Virus record (IMG/VR): IMGVR_UViG_3300047562_003823
Span: 1-29,970 of that record
Strand: one strand, 5' to 3'
DNA from: a virus
DNA: 29,970 nt
A program made the position numbers and the translations under genes. Each line of letters begins with the position of its first letter. Position 1 is the first letter of the stretch. This document shows, piece after piece, positions 26,934-29,970 of this stretch. Below the pieces are notes generated by a model. It was given only the letters and a program-made list of their open reading frames with translations. It was not told the DNA's origin and did not search any database.

Positions 26934-27935
26934 ATGTTTGAGTATTTTTACAACGAAATTTTAAGAAGAACTGTAATCGCTTTTGGTTCTTTATTTAATG
27001 AAATTACAATTAAGCATACCAATAATTCAGACCAAGTTGTCAGTTCTATTAAAGTTCCTCTCGCATATGGTCCTACTCAAAAATTTCTTGCGAGGTTGAA
27101 CCAATCACCAAACTTAAATAAACCAGTTCAAATTACATTACCAAGAATGTCTTTTGAATTTACTGGACTGACTTATGATGCCGGAAGAAAATCAACAACT
27201 ACTCAATATTTTACTTCAAAATCGGTAGAAGATAGTAAGGAAATAAAAAAAGCATATCTCCCAGTTCCATACAATATGCAGTTTGAGTTGAGTATTATGT
27301 CAAAACTCAACGATGATGCACTTCAGATTATAGAGCAAATTCTCCCATACTTTCAACCAGCATATACAATGACTGTTGAATTGGTTGACCAAATTAATGA
27401 AAAAAGAGACGTTCCTGTTGTCTTAGAAAACATCACAATGCAGGATGATTATGAGGGAGACTTCACTACAAGAAGGGTATTGATTTATACTCTAAGATTT
27501 ACTGCAAAAACTTATCTATTTGGTCCAGTATCTTCTGCAACAAAAGATATTATCAAAAAGTCTACTATCAGTTATATTGCAGGAGATCTTATTGCAAATC
27601 CAACAAGAGAAGTTGTATATTCTGCTGAACCAAGAGCGATTAAAAACTATACAGGTTCGATTATTACAAACTTATCAAAAGACATAACCACGTCAGATAC
27701 TTTGATTTTAGTTGATGACGCCAGTTCTATTTCTGTAAATACATATCTGGACTTGGAAGGTGAAGAAGTTTATGTCACTGCAAAGTCTGGCAATTCCATT
27801 ACAGTTGAGAGAGGAAAAGATGATACAACTATAACATCTCACTTAGGAGGTTCTCCAGTTAAATCAATTACCAGTCAAGATAATGCACTGGTAGAAGAGG
27901 GTGATGATTTTGGATTTAGTGGAAGTATATTTTGA
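26934..27935 (+). CDS. gp15: Tail completion and sheath stabiliser protein gp15
   Basis: 333 residues (T4 gp15: 272). In T4 this protein caps the tail at the neck end and stabilises the last sheath ring. The N-terminus (MFEYFYNEILRRTVIAFGSL, then KVPLAYGPTQKFLARL near residues 41-56) and the central region (TLPRMSFEFTGLTYDAGRK, YLPVPYNMQFELSIMSKLNDDALQIIEQILPYF) are characteristic, ending with YTLRFTAKTYLFGP near residue 198. Residues about 243-312 form an extra C-terminal module (DITTSDTLILVDDASSI, YLDLEGEEVYVT, ITVERGKDDTTITSHLGG) similar to ones in the two giant proteins. Gene order between gp14 and gp16 agrees with T4. Confidence 0.93.
   Translation: MFEYFYNEILRRTVIAFGSLFNEITIKHTNNSDQVVSSIKVPLAYGPTQKFLARLNQSPNLNKPVQITLPRMSFEFTGLTYDAGRKSTTTQYFTSKSVEDSKEIKKAYLPVPYNMQFELSIMSKLNDDALQIIEQILPYFQPAYTMTVELVDQINEKRDVPVVLENITMQDDYEGDFTTRRVLIYTLRFTAKTYLFGPVSSATKDIIKKSTISYIAGDLIANPTREVVYSAEPRAIKNYTGSIITNLSKDITTSDTLILVDDASSISVNTYLDLEGEEVYVTAKSGNSITVERGKDDTTITSHLGGSPVKSITSQDNALVEEGDDFGFSGSIF
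27660..27875 (+). repeat. EVYVTA...RG module, C-terminal extension of gp15
   Basis: This segment matches the order of elements of the EIITYTS module: a DTLILVDDASSI strand pair, then LDLEGEEVYVTAKS, a strand ending in ERG, then TITSH. It falls beyond the length of T4 gp15, so it looks like an appended domain. Confidence 0.6.
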
Positions 27936-27941
27936 TAGAGT

Positions 27942-28373
27942 ATGAAAATGTCTAAAAAATTCGACAAATTAAATGAAACTTTTAATGTTGATGGAGAAAT
28001 TGTACCAGTTAAAGCAGAGCAAGTCTCGGGTGAGATAGAAAAATATGCCACAACTGCTGATGATATTAAAAAAGATTATGAGTATGCAAGAGGAAATTTG
28101 TATTCATTGGTAGAAAAGGGGCAAGAAGCAATTAATGGAATTCTTGAGTTGGCACAAGAAAGTGAAATGCCAAGAGCTTATGAAGTGGCAGGTCAATTAA
28201 TTAAGAACACGAGTGAAATTGCCGAAAAACTTATGGCACTTCATAAACTCAAAAAAGATGTTGAGGAAGAAAAACAAAAAGGACCAACAACTGTTAATAA
28301 TGCACTTTTTGTAGGATCTACTGCAGAATTAGCAAAATTACTTAAGCAACAAACTGAGGATGAAAACGTTTAA
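27942..28373 (+). CDS. gp16: Terminase small subunit gp16
   Basis: 143 residues (T4 gp16: 164). The T4 protein forms a ring that recognises DNA and regulates the large terminase gp17 at the start of packaging. The sequence TADDIKKDYEYARGNLYSLVEKGQEAINGILELAQESEMPRAYEVAGQLIKN (residues about 42-93) is the typical helical gp16 core, followed by a coiled-coil region (EIAEKLMALHKLKKDVEEEKQ). Two in-frame starts, ATG 27942 and ATG 27948, are possible; the second is better spaced from a weak GAG at 27938-27940. The last 14 bases overlap the 51-residue gene. Confidence 0.92.
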   Translation: MKMSKKFDKLNETFNVDGEIVPVKAEQVSGEIEKYATTADDIKKDYEYARGNLYSLVEKGQEAINGILELAQESEMPRAYEVAGQLIKNTSEIAEKLMALHKLKKDVEEEKQKGPTTVNNALFVGSTAELAKLLKQQTEDENV

Positions 28374-28515
28374 GCAATTCCAAGAAGATTGGAGTAATAA
28401 ATATAAAAAGAGTATTGATTGCTCCAACCCAAAGGGTTTTTCTCAACGTGCCCATTGTGCCGCAAGAAAAAAGAGAGCAAAAGGTGAAAAGACTGAATCA
28501 AAACCAGCACAATGA
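28360..28515 (+). CDS. Small basic protein with T4 capsid-targeting-like N-terminus (51 aa)
   Basis: A 51-residue frame begins within the end of gp16 and ends in an ATGA overlap with the next ORF. The first residues, MKTFKQFQE, resemble the T4 internal-protein capsid-targeting sequence (MKTYQEFIAE): same MKT, aromatic residue, two polar residues, F, then E. The rest (SIDCSNPKGFSQRAHCAARKKRAKGEKTESKP, residues 18-49) is strongly basic with Cys21, Cys33 and His32 and matches a short phage module I recall as common in cyanophages. It could be a packaged DNA-binding internal protein. No separate ribosome site is seen; GAGG abuts the ATG, so coupling with gp16 is likely. Function is inferred only. 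Confidence 0.75.
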   Translation: MKTFKQFQEDWSNKYKKSIDCSNPKGFSQRAHCAARKKRAKGEKTESKPAQ

Positions 28516-29970
28516 ATGAACAAATAAAACCATTTAAAACAGTTGAACAAATTGCAAAGAAACATCGTCTAGAAGTTTCTTTCATAGAAAAGCAACTAAA
28601 AATGGGAGAAAAAATTGAGCATGAGCATACCAAAAATCATGAATTAGCAAGAGAAATTGCTCTTCAGCATCTTGATGAAATTCCCGATTATTATACTCGT
28701 TTGAAAAAGATGGAATCGGATGCTAAAAAATTTAAAGATGTAAAGGAAGAAACTAAGTCTGGAGATAAAACTCTTAGAGATTGGTTTAGGAAGTCTAGTG
28801 GAAAAGATCCAAAGACAGGAAGAAAGGTTAAAGGGTGGGTTCAACTAGGTGGTCCATTTGCAGGTGCTCCTTGCGCCCGCCAACCTGGGCAAACTTCTAC
28901 ACCAAAATGCGGAAGTTCTAAAATTGCAGCAAACCTTTCTCCAGAAGAGGAAGAAAAGGCATTTAGAAGAAAAAACAAACAAGACCCAAACCAACCAGAA
29001 AAAAAGAACGCAGCAAAGCCAACTAACGTTAGAACTGAAGAAATGGACTTGCAAGAAAAAGAAAAATCTGGCAAGAAAGATGCTTGCTATACAAAGGTAA
29101 AATCACGTTATAGCGTTTGGCCAAGTGCTTATGCATCTGGAGCACTTGTAAAGTGCAGAAAAGTTGGCGCAGCAAACTGGGGAACTAAAACGGAGGAAAC
29201 TCACATGCACGAAGAAGAAAGATATTGTCCTTTATGCAATAAAAGAGAAACTAGGTCCGAATGTTCTTATGGTGAAAAGGCATGGGATAGAGTTTCTGTA
29301 AAGGACCAAGAATATTCTATGGCAAGGTCCGAATTAAAAACAATTCATGATGCTCTTAAGAGATTGGAACAAAAGGTTGGAAAGGGTGAGGGAAATTTGG
29401 AAGCATGGGTACAATCAAAAATTACAAAGGCTGCAGATTACATTGACACCGCTGCAGATTATGTAAATAGTGGTGAGATGGAAGAAGATGTAACCATCGA
29501 AGATGCTGATGGCAATACTTTTGCAGAAGTCGTCGATATTATCACACCAGACCCAATAAAAGGATTTAAATCTCAAATGAACGAAGCAACAAGAATGCAA
29601 GCACAAACTGGAAATATTATTGCAGCCACTCTCTCTTGGAGAGGAAAATATTATTCACTTAAAATGTTCTTCCCACAAGTAAAACTTCCAACACGTAAAG
29701 AAATTTCTGACGAAATTCAAAAAGTATATCCAGGATCCAATCTAGTTTATCATTCAGTATCAGAAATCCAACCCGGAAAACCACTAATTCAAGCATGTGG
29801 ACCTCAGGGAGGAAGTGCAGCAAAAATGGGTTCAAATAAAAATTATGTAAAACCTATGGGTGAAGAGGTTGAAATATCAGAGGCAAAAAAGTCTGAAATG
29901 AAGTGCAATAAGCCAAAGGCTGAAGCACATGGTTCTGGCGAAACTGGCAAATCACATGTGGTTAAAGCAT
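28512..29970 (+). CDS. Mosaic protein of several small phage domains, incomplete at the window end (at least 486 aa)
   Basis: The frame from ATG 28512 stays open for 486 codons and runs off the right edge. In order: residues 1-76, a DUF5661-like segment (EHTKNHELAREIALQHLDEIPDYYTRLKKME); 88-177, LRDWF...GWVQLGG...CARQPGQTSTPKCG...RRKNKQDPNQP; 188-224, DACYTKVKSRYSVWPSAYASG...CRKVGAANWG; 231-251, HMHEEERYCPLCNKRETRSEC, a possible zinc site; about 270-318, a helical EAWVQSKITKAADYIDTAADYV block; 367-430, WRGKYYSLKMFFPQVKLPTRKE...QPGKPL; and from 459, KCNKPKAEAHGSGETGKSHVVKA. Each looks like a small phage module of unknown function (parts resemble DUF5872/DUF6321-type families; naming uncertain). 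It stands where gp17 is expected, but no terminase motif is visible. It overlaps the 51-residue gene as ATGA. Confidence 0.9.
   Translation, partial: MNEQIKPFKTVEQIAKKHRLEVSFIEKQLKMGEKIEHEHTKNHELAREIALQHLDEIPDYYTRLKKMESDAKKFKDVKEETKSGDKTLRDWFRKSSGKDPKTGRKVKGWVQLGGPFAGAPCARQPGQTSTPKCGSSKIAANLSPEEEEKAFRRKNKQDPNQPEKKNAAKPTNVRTEEMDLQEKEKSGKKDACYTKVKSRYSVWPSAYASGALVKCRKVGAANWGTKTEETHMHEEERYCPLCNKRETRSECSYGEKAWDRVSVKDQEYSMARSELKTIHDALKRLEQKVGKGEGNLEAWVQSKITKAADYIDTAADYVNSGEMEEDVTIEDADGNTFAEVVDIITPDPIKGFKSQMNEATRMQAQTGNIIAATLSWRGKYYSLKMFFPQVKLPTRKEISDEIQKVYPGSNLVYHSVSEIQPGKPLIQACGPQGGSAAKMGSNKNYVKPMGEEVEISEAKKSEMKCNKPKAEAHGSGETGKSHVVKA

Noticed and set aside
28396-28403. AATAAATA inside the 51-residue gene as a late promoter for the mosaic ORF
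   Set aside because: It lies in coding sequence about 110 bases before the next start, in AT-rich lysine/asparagine codons where chance matches are expected. The ATGA coupling already explains expression.
28426-28438. Short stem AACCC-AAA-GGGTT followed by T residues as a terminator after gp16
   Set aside because: The stem is only 5 base pairs with a 3-base loop, lies within coding sequence for NPKGF, and the genes that follow overlap.
28467-28473. A AAA AAG slippery heptamer in the correct frame of the 51-residue gene, suggesting a -1 frameshift into the mosaic ORF
   Set aside because: After a -1 shift the new frame meets TGA at 28485-28487, before the mosaic ORF start, so no fusion could result. 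There is also no clear downstream pseudoknot.
28849-29100. An 83-codon + strand frame and three overlapping minus-strand frames in the 28841-29100 area
   Set aside because: All are out-of-frame shadows of the mosaic ORF beginning at 28512, whose translation shows recognisable phage modules throughout this interval.
1-29970. tRNA genes, host-derived metabolic genes, insertion sequences, CRISPR or att sites
   Set aside because: Gaps between genes are at most about 45 bases, too short for these, and no photosynthesis or other auxiliary metabolic gene is recognisable in any reading frame.

Overview
This window reads as part of the late structural-gene region of a T4-like myovirus, most probably a cyanophage infecting marine Synechococcus or Prochlorococcus. 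The evidence is the T4 gene order 25-6-(7)-8-(9 to 12)-13-14-15-16, all on the + strand; the AT-rich composition; the near absence of intergenic DNA; T4-type late promoter boxes; and several small or modular protein families I associate with cyanophages. No bacterial genes, tRNAs, mobile elements or CRISPR arrays were seen, and there is no gene-free stretch longer than about 50 bases.

Layout. (1) 1-359: the tail of an unidentified gene overlapping an acidic 85-residue unknown. (2) 383-14735: baseplate wedge genes gp25 and gp6, then a single 12-kb gene for a 4011-residue protein in the gp7 position. (3) 14755-26888: wedge protein gp8, a 2640-residue protein with an N-terminal DUF4815-type region standing where T4 has genes 9-12 and wac, two tiny genes (74 and 56 residues), and neck proteins gp13 and gp14. 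(4) 26934-29970: tail completion/sheath stabiliser gp15, small terminase gp16, a 51-residue basic protein starting MKTFKQF, and a long mosaic ORF that runs off the right end. In T4 gp17, the large terminase, would follow gp16; it is not in the window.

NATAAATA late-promoter boxes sit just upstream of gp25, gp8 and gp15. They suggest three late transcription units: baseplate wedge; wedge/fibre/neck; and tail completion/packaging. Within each unit genes abut or overlap (TAATG, ATGA), so translation is probably coupled. The products would together build the baseplate and its peripheral fibres, close the head with the neck, cap the tail and start DNA packaging.

The most unusual content is a set of recurring small beta-type sequence modules that cross gene boundaries. 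A 'GSGYT' repeat of about 40 residues occurs in the giant protein, gp8, the 2640-residue protein and, most strikingly, as a four-copy array inside neck protein gp14. A second module, 'EIITYTS...RG', occurs in the two giant proteins and as a C-terminal extension of gp15. The second notable locus is right after gp16: the 51-residue protein whose N-terminus resembles the T4 capsid-targeting sequence, and the mosaic ORF of at least 486 codons built from several small domains of unknown function. All family assignments come from reading the sequence; no database search was run.
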